From assembly GCA_038496445.1 (NCBI GenBank), contig JALMLS010000064.1, forward strand, positions 1 through 64,000: a DNA stretch of 64,000 bases. The letters run 5' to 3'. Shown here piece after piece: positions 34,776-46,300 of the stretch. Below the pieces are notes generated by a model. That model was given only the letters and a program-made list of their open reading frames with translations. It was not told the origin of the DNA and did not search any database. Each line of letters starts with the position of its first letter. The stretch's first letter is position 1. The stretch is from Trichosphaerium sp. ATCC 40318. Taxonomy: Eukaryota > Discosea > Flabellinia > Trichosidae. The position numbers were made by a program, and so were the translations under genes.

Positions 34776-35191
34776 AGATGGAAGAAGGTCAAGAGAAGGC
34801 GAGGTGACGGGCAGGAGACTAATGAGTGAGGGGTGTAGATTGGTAGATAGGGGCGGAGTAGACTATGTAAATGGTGTCGCAGGTTTTTATGCCAGGGGCT
34901 TTTCCTGCAAGGGGGTTTTTCTATAATTTGTCTTTTTCAATTTTAATATGATAGGCTCTAGGTGTGGGCATAACGTCACTAACAGCTCAGGTGGAAGACC
35001 GGTTAAATTGGACGCCATGTTTACAGTGTTAGTTACCAGCACGTGACTTTGTACAATTCTGTGAACTTTTTTTAAGTCAAAACTTGTTTACTATGGCCTT
35101 ACGAATATTTTTAACGCATGTTCAAGAAAGCGTCATTGTATAGCACAATATGATCTTTTCGGGGCTCTAGTGGTATGCTCAAAATTACACC
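34776..35191. other. Spacer with a purine-rich, locally GC-rich stretch
   Basis: The segment 34778-34860 is unusually G-rich (gaagaaggtcaagagaaggc and following), unlike the AT-rich surroundings. No ORF of note. The remainder to 35191 is ordinary spacer with a CACGTG at about 35040. Confidence 0.4.
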
Positions 35192-35422
35192 ATGACAACT
35201 CTACAACTTCACTACAATAAAGTTAATCTAGAATGGCAATATTCCAATGCCCAATTGGTTGTAGACAACAAGCCCAAAGTTGCTGCCGAAAAACTTGAGC
35301 ACTTGTTATTTTTGGTGAGTTTTATTATTTACAGTTCGATTTCATTTCGGTTTTGTTTTTACACACGTGTTCAGTATTTAACATTTTTGAAGTCTCGTTA
35401 TTGTCCCTTTGAAGCTTTCTGA
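35192..35422 (+). CDS. Small hypothetical ORF, two exons, overlapping the antiporter's 3' end
   Basis: MTTLQLHYNKVNLEWQYSNA and the following residues run to a GTGAGT donor at 35315. An acceptor at 35373-35374 joins a 16-codon last exon ending TGA 35420-35422. The total would be about 57 residues, with no known domain. The last exon overlaps the final codons of the antiporter on the other strand. The regular donor and acceptor argue for reality; the tiny size argues against it. Confidence 0.3.
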   Translation: MTTLQLHYNKVNLEWQYSNAQLVVDNKPKVAAEKLEHLLFLVSFIIYSSISFRFCFYTRVQYLTFLKSRYCPFEAF

Positions 35423-37399
35423 TGACGACGAAGACTCAGGATCAGCAACAGTTTTTGATGACAACTTGGTGCTCGTGATTGGCGTTGTTGTTTCAGAGTG
35501 GCTATCATCGTCATCACTATCACTTGAGCTATCGCTAGCGCTGTCAGAACGAGTTGGAATGCCACTATCCGCGTTTGTAGAATCATCATCGTCGACACTA
35601 ACATTCTCGAGCATCTTGCTCTTCTCCTCTGTCTTCGGCGCAAAGTAATCACCCAAAAGCAATAAAGGTCCCGTCATACCCGTTGAAACTACAGCTAGAG
35701 ATACTAGAGCAACAACACCGCCATCGCCTATCAACCCAATCTCGGTGCCTTTCAAGCTGATAATAAGTACCAACAAACCCCGACAATTCAACAAAGCTGC
35801 TGTCTTGAAGGCCGTGTACCACTTGAAACCACTTAAACGAACGATAAAAGTAAGTGACAGCTTACTCAATACACCAAATAGAATAATGACAACGATACCA
35901 GGGAGGTGTGATGCCTTTAATAGTCGAAAATTTGTCTTGAGTCCACTGAAAGCCAAAAATATAGGTAAAAGGTACAACATTGTAAATCGCTTCACGATTG
36001 CAAGAGTCACTCTAATGTTACCTCTAAATGGTGGGAAAAGTACGCCGAATATAAATGGACCAAGTAGGTAAGTAAAGCCGAGGTAATTAGAGGCTACACC
36101 GGCAAGTGTTGCACTCACTGTTATGAATACAATAACGTCTGTGTAATTCTCCATTTTCGACGCCTCAAACTTTTCAATTTTGATCAAGTACTTCCAAACA
36201 TGATGTGCAATAAAGCTGAAAACGCCAATACCTAAAAACCCGAAGTATAAGTAAAAAGTAACAAACTACGCAAAACAAACTGAGATTTTTTTGAAAAGAA
36301 CGATTCAGACAAAAACACGTGATAGATTGACAGCTTACCGATCACACCCAAAAGACGTAAAGGAAGTATCCATAGAGGGTCTCCTTTATGTACAACATCA
36401 GCTATACCGAGCAAGCCAAACATTACTCTGTCAATAGGCGTAAGTGACACAACAGCTTTATTCAACCGGTAAAAAGAAATGAACGTACAAGGTGACCAAA
36501 GCAGACGCGCTAATAACAGTCCTTCCAAACTCAGTGTTCGTCTTCTTTTGCTCTTGAAGGATTGCTGCAGCCACTGGTAAAGCTGAAGTTGCCAACGCAG
36601 ATGCTAGTATAAACATAAAGGCGATAGTATTTCCTCCAGAGGCTGTAGTTCAAAGTGAGGTCATATTACATTGAATGGAAAAAAAACTTGTTTTATCACA
36701 AAAGTTGGTTGTACCTATAAACCCTAAACTATCTGATCGCGATAGCCAGTATCCAATAGGTGCACCACCTATCCCTGGTATTAAAGAAGCAGCTAATCCT
36801 ATCCCAATTATTTTCAACCATTTGCCACTCATGGTCTTGTAGCTAAAGTTCACGCCGATCTAATGTAAAAAATTAGTTTCATTCAATAACAACTTACACG
36901 TCTGTTGTCAACACGACATTTTTAACCAGAGCTTTAAAATAAATATTAATAGCACCATCGAGTAACCAGTTACGCTATAAACACGAGAACGGAGGAACCA
37001 GCGGAAGCAAAACAGAAAAAGAAAAAAAAATTGGTGATTTTTATCCAAAAAATAAAAACTGAAATTGTGGCCACTTACAAGCAAAGAATAAAGTATAAGA
37101 CCTATAGTCCCGAAAACAGAAATAGTATCAACGTTTTTAGGTGGAAATAGGTCGTTGAAAAGGTCTACACCAAAAGTTGAAGGACCAAGAAGTAAACCTG
37201 CTAGAATTTCACCAATTACGCGTGGCTGACGTATAACGCGCTCAAACACCCAACCGCATGTTCTTGCGGCAAGCCAAATAACGGCAATGTTCAACACAAC
37301 GTGAGGCAAAAAATCTAGAGGACCATCGTCCGCTGTATCACAGGCTAAATCTGTTGCATTTAACGTAGAATTGAGAGTTGATGGAACTGTGATGTTCAT
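35378..37399 (-). CDS. CPA2-type monovalent cation/proton antiporter
   Basis: Starts at 37399 (MNITVPSTLNSTLNATDLAC, with glycosylation-type NxT sites before the first membrane helix). About six exons. Hydrophobic segments alternate with family motifs: RQPRVIGEILAGLLLGPSTFG (first inverted-repeat half), ILASALATSALPVAAAILQE, and GPFIFGVLFPP followed by LPIFLAFSGLKTN and AALLNCRGLLVLI (second half). These match the KefB/NhaA-like CPA2 family and the eukaryotic CHX group. About 500 residues of transporter are followed by an acidic Ser/Asp-rich cytosolic tail (about 35640-35400). One exon junction near 36430-36500 was not phase-clean. It probably exchanges Na+ or K+ for H+ at an intracellular or plasma membrane. 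Confidence 0.8.
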
Positions 37400-37818
37400 T
37401 TAAACTACAGCACGTTAGTTTATTGTAGGCAAGCTCTGTAGAACAGTATCTAGTATGCGACAAGAGATTATAAAAGTTGTGGCGTTATTACCACACGGTT
37501 TTAGACGACATAACGAAATCATGGGGTACTAGCTTAATAATAACACTGGCGCGTACCTAGGATGTGTAAAGTGTACACTAGTTAACTAACAATGGTACTA
37601 GGTACTTCGTTGGTGTGTATTATGAAATAATGTCAAATTTCTGACAAAATGGCGAGCAATGACGAATAGCCTTTATTTTTTACTTCCGAATACGATATTG
37701 TAAGCACCACTGACAATGTTTCGAAGACAAACTTGTCGCTTAGGACGTTTTCATTGTTTTAAACAGTATTTCAACTAAAACGATTGTAGTTGTATGTAAA
37801 CGGTTTTATTTTACATAA
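37400..37818. other. Intergenic spacer
   Basis: About 420 bp between two minus-strand genes: promoter of the antiporter and 3' end of the P2X gene. No ORF of note. Confidence 0.4.
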
Positions 37819-39831
37819 TTAGGCGGATACAGATGAATCTGTGCCTACGGCACCTTCTCTAAATGCGTTTACCTCAGCTGCTTCCTAAACAAAAGCAATT
37901 AATCATTTGATTACTACCCAACAAAAACAAAACCAACACATACAATTTCATCGTATCTTGCTGTTCCATCACGTTGCACTTCAAGATATTTTGCGGCTCT
38001 AAAAAACACGGAGAATTAGCAACAAAAAAAAAACAGCTATGATCGTATTACCTGTATTTTTCTCTCTGTTTAGATAGATACAATAGGATCAAGTCAGTTA
38101 CGATAGTTGCAATACCAAGTAAAGCAATACCAGAACCTACACAGACGACAAGTCAGCTTGTAGCTCATTGTAAGACAATTATGTACCAAAGGCAAGTGTC
38201 AATTGTACAATGTCAAATTTGTGTCCTTCACCTTGAAGAACAACAATAATACGAGCACCAAATAATTTGTACAAATCCCTTAATATACAAATAAGCTTTC
38301 GTAAAACAGCACAAAGGACGTTATAATTACCTGTAATCTTTGAGGGTACCAGCTTCATCTTTCTTATATCTGTTGACATGACGGAAATTGAATCCTACTG
38401 ACTCACTACAATTCATGAGTTATTGTACAAACAGCTAACGGTCAAGTACCCAGCTTTTGGATTATCTAGTCTAACAAAAGAGAACTTTGGCAAACACTAC
38501 ATTGTAGAAGTTAATACGATATGCTGGCAGCAATGCTTAACTGACCTTATCTTTGCTCTGATCAAAGTTGCATGTCCAGTCCAAGAATACACCCAGGACA
38601 CCTCCATCTTGCTTAATATCGTCGAAAGTAAATCCAGATTCTTCTATCATATCCTTTAAGGAGAAAATATTGTATCCAAGCTCAACTTTATCGGCATTGT
38701 TCCTAGAAAAATGGTAAGCACTAAACAAAAACACATTTATTTTTTGACTGTCCATACCTCTCTATATTGTACGCAGTATATTTAACTGTACTACGAATGA
38801 ATACTGTAAAGTCCTCAACGCCATTCAAGAAGTTAGTGACGACATCTGGTTCTCCTTCTAGAGGACACCAAGTGTTAAGCTAAAATGACACATTTAGATA
38901 TTTGGTTTCTTAAACAAGTTGTACATTGCAATGTCCTGTTCCATTAACGATATTGGCGCAGAACCCTGGACTAGCAATAACACCATTGCTAGTAGACTTG
39001 AATGGTACACAGTCAGCGTTTGTTTTACATGTCTCTGACCTATGATCACCAGGACAAACAGACTGAGATTGTCCCTGTCTCAGCCAGAAATTTGTTGTTA
39101 AAAAAACAGCATTCGCTTCTTTTGGCGGGTACACTACAACAACAATTAATTATTGTGTAACACATTACTGACAATGTGTACCGACATCTTGGGCATCCCA
39201 TACATTGATACCTGGAGTAAAAAGAGTGAGAAGCTTCAAATGAAGTTGTTTGGTTGGTAACCTTTTAAAGGTGCTAATTCAGGGTTTGTGATATTAATCC
39301 AAGCGTTTCCCTTCACTTTGAGCTGAGTATGGCCAATAATAGGACTGGATCCTTGGTAGCCTACATTTTTTGCGTTAACAGTACCCGCTAAAATTTGGAG
39401 TATAGGAGTTAACAACGCAAGCATGCGTTGTCGAAAAGACTGCAACCGTTTTTTGACGTCTCAATGACAGAAAGCTTATTAACGTACCTTTTTGCCATAC
39501 GATAGTATAGCCGATAACGTAACTGATAATCAGAAGCTATAGTTGGGTTAAAACTCGAAAAACAACTACTGTTTGCCCGACCTGTATTAATCTGTGTAAA
39601 ATACCAAATCTAACGCTCTCTATACAGTTTGTTATGTTGTTGCAACTCAGTAACAAAAACAATGTGTACCGACAGCTACTAGCTTGAAAGTCTGGTAGTA
39701 GAATAAAGGCTTTATATACTGCATTGCACAAAACTAACGAACCTTCGGCGTCAACATTAAGTGAGGTATTCGCATACCTTTAAGGCACTTTCTAAATCAC
39801 CAAAGCCACTACTTTGCGCCTCTACAATGAA
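37819..39831 (-). CDS. P2X-type ATP-gated cation channel
   Basis: About ten small exons on the minus strand. TM1: SVRFGILHRLIQ then LLIISYVIGYTIVWQKG. Ectodomain: HTQLKVKGNAW (Lys-x-Lys like the ATP-binding site), YPPKEANAVFLTTNF, RQGQSQSVCPG, CKTNADCVPF, GFCANI, then WCPLEGE, NNADKVELGYNIFS, GGVLGVFLDWTCNFD. TM2: HKFDIVQLTLAFGSGIALLGIATIVTDLILLYL. A charged tail (AAKYLEVQRDG..., stop 37819) follows. The order and Cys-bearing blocks match P2X receptors, which in Dictyostelium sit on the contractile vacuole. The first exon is uncertain: the reading frame stays open past 39831 without an ATG. Confidence 0.8.
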
Positions 39832-39872
39832 ACGATAGTAATATAAGACCGAAATTCTTTCTATTAAACAAT

Positions 39873-41675
39873 ATGTTTCGTTATGTATCCATACGATCTC
39901 TATCACGTAGCAATCGCTCACGGAACAATAATCTAAACGGTACCGTTCATTTTGTATTAAAATGTGTTTACATAGCTTGAATTACCCCATAAACGTTATT
40001 TAATACCTCCAAAGGGGTTAACTACACTAAAAAAAGATCACACCGTGTCACCTTGCGCAAATACACAACAAACGACGATCAGTATTCAGAACACCAACGC
40101 GTGCGCTCTCTACTTTAATATTGTAACATCCCAGCTCAATACATGCAGGCCCACCTTAGGTACATTAAGAAAATTGAGAGAGACCTGTCAATCACAAAAC
40201 TACACCACTGGTATGGATACAAGACGTCTGACATACGCAATAAAGAACTCGCAAACAAGTAAATTACAACACAAAATGAGTAATACCCTCACTAACGCAA
40301 TTCAGGTATGGTGGCTTGTCTGGTGTTTTAACTGCAGTGTATCCCGATCACCCTTTAGACGTATGGAGATTCGAGTACGTTTTTTTTTTTTGACACGTTT
40401 TTTACGAGTTTGTTTTTATTTTTGTTGTAACGTTTTATTTTTAGTGATGATTTTGTTGAACAGTATTACAAGGAGCATAAAAATGGCTATGCTTTTCTGA
40501 CTGATATGGAAGAATTGCTAGGTATACAGTATTTTCAAATGGAAGACTGGTACAAATATACAATTGAGGACGTTGAGAAATTTGGACCAGGAGCTAAAAG
40601 AGCATTGAAAGCGTACTAACAAAAAAAAAAAAATTGTCACGTTTTTTTGAGCTTACACCTGTTGGTTAGTATGGGCTCTTCAATTTTTGAGATTCTGATA
40701 AAGTATAAGAAAGATAATGACAATAAACTTGCATATGACTGGAAGGAATGGAAATGGCACCTAGAGTACGTCAACACTGCTTTTGTTGAAGCCAACTTTT
40801 TTTTGTAAACAACGAATCTCAAAAACTGATGATTTTGTTACACAGAAATAAAAAGTGGTGGACAGCTAAAAATAAACGTAAAGTCATTGACGAGTATTGG
40901 AAAGACCATATGAAGTCATCAAATAAAAAAGAAGATTGGTACAAAATCAGGAAACAACATTTGATTAAATACTCAAGTCCATTACTATTCAATACCACGT
41001 GCGTAACTATCATACAAAACATCCAATTAAAAACGCCTTGTTAGGACAAAAACAGTAGGTAAGTTATTGATACAACTCTACCCAGAGAAGAACTTGGATG
41101 TTACTTGCTTCGAGTACGCTATAAACAAATCCCTTGTTGATTTTTTTTGCTAAGTTTCTTTTTCTTCGAAAAATAGGGATTTTGGAGTACCTACCAATAT
41201 CAAACATATTGTTGTTGATGCCGCTCAATTGCTAAGTACCTTTTGTACTCTACAACGCATTCCTGTAAATATATGTGAGCTGATGACACTCAAAATGATA
41301 AAGCAGTATGTACAACTGGCAAATAAGCAAGACTATTCTTTTGCAAAGGTTACAATAATAATACCAGAGGACAAAGAATGGCGTACTTACAGGTATGTGA
41401 AAGAAACTTTAGTACCCTTTGTATATTGTTTTACGTAAATCAGAGCGTACAAGACAAAACACCAACGCAGAAACAGTTGTAAACAAAAAGTTCTGGAAAT
41501 TTAAAAAAAAAATGTTAACTGTTCTGTTAGATACTTAAATATACCTGGTGTTGAGTTTCATATCATTGGTTCTAATCATATGGATATATCAGAGTACATT
41601 AAAAATAATTCATACTCGAAAATGTTACTCGTAGAAAAGTACGAAATAGACAACTCAACTTTATATTTTTTTTGA
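39873..41675 (+). CDS. Repeat protein with DWY / YP...W motifs, possibly mitochondrial
   Basis: The first exon MFRYVSIRSLSRSNRSRNNN is rich in Arg and Ser and looks like a mitochondrial presequence. Then three related repeats: HHWYGYKTSDI...NKYGGLSGVLTAVYPDHPLDVWRF (about 40150-40370), EDWYKYTIEDVEKFGPGAKRAL...YDWKEWKW, and EDWYKIRKQHLIKYSSPLL...LIQLYPEKNLD. This EDWYxx...GGxLLxxYxGSLxxALxxxYPExxWxxWxF arrangement is common in uncharacterised fungal and protist proteins. A C-terminal domain (VPTNIKHIVVDAAQLLSTF to YFF, stop 41673-41675) is unrecognised. Introns are GTAC type. The joins between 39940 and 40130 were not phase-clean, so the N-terminus is provisional. Confidence 0.6.
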
Positions 41676-41740
41676 CTAATCATCTTGGTTCCAAAAGTGA
41701 GATTAAAACAGACACAGACCAAGAAAAAAAGCATAAATCT

Positions 41741-42304
41741 ATGGCTACGGATACATTTGTTAGAATTATGACAGAACAAACAGATGATAACAATAAAGGA
41801 GCAAAAGAAAAAGAAGAAGAAGACGGAGAAGAAAAAGAAGAAGAAGAAAAAGTAGTAAATATGAACTGCAAAGTATTCAAATTCTTTGCTGCTGCATTCT
41901 GTGATGTTTTATCAACAACATATGCTTTATTCCCAGATATGGCTTCACACTTTAAGAAGATATTTAAAATAGAACAACAGACTGATACACCAGAAAAACT
42001 AAGAAAAGCGTTGACTAATCATATTAGGCTTTATTTCTTTCTTGAAGATAGATTCCTTCCTTATCATGTACACACTTTACGTCAAGCTGATTCAGAGCAG
42101 AGACAGCATATACAGTTGTATTTGGAATATGCTGGTACAAGTACCATACTAGAACTCAAAGAACACCTTGAGAGAGCAGCAGGTCTTCTTCAAAGCAAAA
42201 TGCCTAATCCTGTTCAGAAAAATCAAGAAAATGATCGGCTCAATAGCATCAAACAACAACATGCAAAAAGCAAGCAAGAAAGATGGATATCTCCATCGTA
42301 TTAA
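41741..42304 (+). CDS. Hypothetical protein with acidic Glu/Lys run
   Basis: Intronless, 187 residues from ATG 41741 to TAA 42302-42304. An early low-complexity KEKEEEDGEEKEEEEK segment is followed by an apparently helical region (FFAAAFCDVLSTTYALFPDM, LRKALTNHIRLYFFLEDRF). No signal peptide or known domain. It starts 65 bp after the stop of the upstream gene. Confidence 0.55.
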   Translation: MATDTFVRIMTEQTDDNNKGAKEKEEEDGEEKEEEEKVVNMNCKVFKFFAAAFCDVLSTTYALFPDMASHFKKIFKIEQQTDTPEKLRKALTNHIRLYFFLEDRFLPYHVHTLRQADSEQRQHIQLYLEYAGTSTILELKEHLERAAGLLQSKMPNPVQKNQENDRLNSIKQQHAKSKQERWISPSY

Positions 42305-42553
42305 TTGGTTTGAACAATAATAAAAAAAAAGTGTACAACAAAATAAAAATGATAACAAAGTTAAGCAAAAAAAAGCTTGGTTCTTCATCAGTTTTTCTAT
42401 TGAGTACTATCTTCTATAACATGCCTTAACCCTAGCAGACTTAGACACATTCCTTATTTTAACGGGAGGCGTGCCAAGAACGCAACAGCTGTATGACCTA
42501 AGTTGTTATTCGCCAATGTACTAATTGTTCTCGAGCTACAGCTACTACCAAAA
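42305..42553. other. Intergenic spacer
   Basis: Short AT-rich spacer with A-runs; no gene. Confidence 0.35.
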
Positions 42554-43062
42554 ATGTCTATGATTTTAAAAGAACCTCACGCGAAGCGCCCCTTTACATG
42601 CGCACGAAAAGAGTCTGTTTCCGTAGAAAAGAATGAATGCGAAAAGCGCAGGCACAATTCAATGAAACTTGTTATATTGCAAGCTGCTGATTTCTGTTCA
42701 GCGGGGGATGTCTGCTTCTGGAACTACCTCTTGAAATGCAACACGCTATTATGAACTGCGGAAAGGCTGCATTTATACCTTGGCCTCTATTGTGTTTTCA
42801 AACTGCTGTGACATCTCGGTTCAATAACAAGTTGGAAAAACACGGCCTCTTCAAATCTTACTTTAGAAAAAGTGGTTTCGAGATCAAAGCATGGATCTTG
42901 TATAAAAATGGACGATGGATATCGGAATTCAAACGATGGGGTGGAATGGATAGCAATCCCTCAGATGGAGAATACAAGTACTGGGACGGTGACACCAACT
43001 TACAAACACATTATTTTCAAACCGGAGAAAACCGACACAACTTGCTATCTAAAGAAAGCTAA
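42554..43062 (+). CDS. F-box-like / YwqK-type paralogue of the gene at 33.5 kb
   Basis: The second exon contains LLELPLEMQHAIM, matching ILELPVELHLIL of the 33.5-kb gene. TAVTSRFNNKLEKHGLFKSYF then matches TVITTRFDANLQKHGKWKRF. One or two YwqK-like repeats (GEYKYWDGDTNLQTHYFQTG) follow and the frame ends at TAA 43060-43062. The repeat array is shorter than in its relative. The first exon (MSMILKEPHAKRPFTCARKE) and its junction at about 42680-42710 are not phase-verified. Adjacent frame 43063-43135 continues open, so a late frameshift is possible. Function unknown. Confidence 0.5.
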
Positions 43063-43329
43063 CCGCCAAATTGCGTTATCTCCAACCGAACAAACGCGTG
43101 GAGAGGAGAAAACAGAACTTTCGAGGTGTTGTTGACAGGATTTACAACAGTGCAACATTATCATAAATACAATCAATACACGTTTTTTTTGTTATTTGAA
43201 CTTAGTTAGTTATTTTATCCACAAGCCAACACTAAATAAATAGACAGCGGTTTTTTTTACAAGTTACAGACACTTTATTTTTTCCATTTTTTTTTTTGAA
43301 CTAAAGGTACAGTTTTTAATCATGTACAA
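43063..43329. other. Intergenic spacer between converging genes
   Basis: AT-rich with T-runs at 43181-43190, 43249-43258 and 43286-43296, the last just upstream (in genomic coordinates) of the clathrin stop. Confidence 0.4.
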
Positions 43330-46300
43330 TTAATGGAAGCCGTAAAAGTCTCCAGACGGAGCTGTCGACATGTGTGGTGGAACACCGCCAGGTGGCATTG
43401 TGTTAACAGCTGGGTTTGTCATCATACCAGGATGAACAACACCAGGAGGAGGATTAGTCATCATACCAGGGTGAACACCAGGTACCATCATGCCTGCGAA
43501 CCATAAAGTCAGAAAAAGAATGACACAAGAAAAAGAACTTGTTTTATAACGTACCAGGTCCAGGGGCAGAGTTGTAGATTGCTGGGCCACCGGCAACGTT
43601 AGCAGGTCCTGCGTTTGGAGCACCTTCCTCAGCAGCAACTGGAGGAGCAGTCTTCTTTTCAAGGTCATCAAGACGTGTCGAGTAATTGCGGAATATCTGT
43701 ATCATAAATGGGAAGATGTACTCAGTCATCTTGTAACGCCAAGCAAGCTCAAGGACGACATCTGGACGAATAAAGTCGAAGCAAGTGTACAAACTGGCCG
43801 CAAAGGCGTGAGGGTTGTTGTTCTCGCAGAAAAATCTGAGCAAGTTTTCTACCACTTCAGGATTGCCTGAGGTAGCAGCGGCCTTGATAGCATCATCGTA
43901 CAAAGAGTCATCCTTGGACAATTCCACGGCTTGGTCCCATCGTCCGTTTTTCTACACAAGCATAGGTAAGCACTGTGAACCAAAAAACGAGGGCGAATAA
44001 AACAAGAATAAAATAGTTTTGTTGCGCATAAGATCTCATAATCTGTATACTGTCATTTTTGACCAGATCCGTCAAACAGGACTTCACTGGTCTCCAGAGT
44101 TGGTCATTTGTCATCATTTGCGATGAAAAAACGGAAATGCAAGGAAAGAATAAAAAGAGATCATTTACCTGGTAAAGCAATGAAGCAATACGTCTGAATT
44201 CAACCAATTCGTGTTTCTCGAGTTTACGGGCAAGGCCAAGAGCGTCAAAAGCGTCAAATTCTTCAATAGCGGTCTTGAGGTCTTCAAAATTTTCTTCTTC
44301 AATCCACAACTCCATCAATGCCTCGTTAACAGGCTTGGTGTTTTTCTAGCAAAAGGGGTCAACATAACTTGGCAAAAAAAGATTCGTGATATTCGTACCT
44401 CTTGAACAGATTTGAGGTAAGCTTTGATCAAAGGCAAGTGAGAAAGGCGGCGAGCGACATTCACAACTCTAGCAGAGTCTACACGTCCCTTGAGCGTCAA
44501 TAAGAGTTCAGAAACAAGTCCTGGGTGCTCTCTAAACATTAAACGTTAGAAACTAATTCATTGTTTCAAAAACAGTGATTTGTAAACGTACTTGATGTAA
44601 AAGTCGATTGCGCGGTACAATAATTCGTTGTTTTTGACTTGTTGTACGCTCTCACGGAACTCTGTTGGTGTCCAGGCATCTACAGAGTGTGCAATCATGA
44701 CGCGAATAGCGCGATCGAACTCCTTATCAGCGGTGTACAAGTAAGCCAACTCGCTCCATTGCAAGTTCTTTTCGCAGACCAAGCACACTTTACCAATACT
44801 GATACGGCCGTGGTAGCGTTTCAAGTGATCTAAGAGTCGCTCTGGTTTATACTGAGAGTACAATACGGCAAGGGCAGTGAAAATTCCTTTGTGTGCGTTT
44901 GTGAGGTTAACACCATCTTCCATGACCTTCAACAATTGATCAAAGAAACCGCGGTGTTCGTAGTAACTAAACGAGAAGAAAGTAAGCAAACAGCATAATG
45001 GATGGTTAAGTGTAGAGATAAAACGTACCGAATGAGTTCTTGAAGCTCGTCACCGTGGACAATAATGTGCAAAGCACATACACCAGCCAAACGGAATTCT
45101 TCGCCGTCAACACAAGCTTTGTTGACTTCTTTCCATGATACGATATTGTTGGCTTTGCGTGCAGCATCAACAGCCTGTTGGTAGTCTCCAAGTTTTACCA
45201 AGGTAGCAGCCATACGGCCAAAGTTGTTAATGTTGTTGTAGAGCTTTTTGGCGGCTTCATACATGCCGTCGTTGAAACATACGTCACCAACTTTTTGGAT
45301 CTAAAGAATACAATGTTAACAACCAACTGAATAAAATTCCATAAAAAGTTTGTTTCGTACTTGAGCACAATTTGGACCTGTGATGAACTCTTCCATATCA
45401 GCTAGTTGATCAGTCTTTGCGTATGCGAAGACAAGTTCAGACTCAATACGTGGCTCGCGGACTTTAGTACGGCACATTTTGAGGAAAGGAATCAATTCCT
45501 TGTAAAGGTCTTGTTCTTTGGCCTTTTGTACTACTTCCTGGTAGAACTCGTGATCTTCAGAGCGACGGAAAGCATCTGTACAAATACGTTAGCCTTGCCA
45601 TACCATATCACCAAAAGTGATGTCCGTACCGATAGCTTCAGCAACCTTTCCTTGGTCGAGTTGAGCCTTGGCGAGCTTACTCCATACGTCATTCTCACCA
45701 ATCTCCTCGGCGAATTCAATAGCGCGGTCGAGGTCGTTCAAGTGTTCAACAAGAACTTGAATAGCAGAAGTGTTGTGCTTGTTGTTCTTGTAGATGGTGA
45801 ATCCCTCCTCGTAAAACTCAGCACCAATAGCAATATTAGCAATATCAGGTGCATCGTAGTTATCCAAACGGTTAATGTATTGCATTACGCGATCACGTTT
45901 GTTGGCCTAAAAAAAAGGAAGAAGTAAGTTTCAACTTGTCTTTAAAAATTTGGGAAGCATGTTTAAAGATGAAGAGACATACCTTGATAGCTGTCAAAAT
46001 GAGCAAGTTTTGCAAGTTACGGTTGTTGCTGAATTGGGAGTTATCCAAAACAATCTTTTCCAAGAGTTCGATCAACTCATTTGGAAGCTTGGCAACCATA
46101 AAAGCTTTGACAGTTGTTGATACTTGTTCTGGGTTATCTGACTCAGGGAGAGCGGTTTGTACGACTTGGTTGACAACATGTTCTCTGTTCTCGTTGTCCT
46201 CTTTCAATACGAAAGCCCACAATTCGGCATCTTGACGCTCAACCAAATATCTTGCTTGGTTCTTGAATGAAGCAAACTTGTTTGTAACTTCAACAAGCTC

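Noticed and set aside
35409-36071. Plus-strand ORFs opposite the antiporter
   Set aside because: They mirror the conserved minus-strand membrane protein and have no signals of their own.
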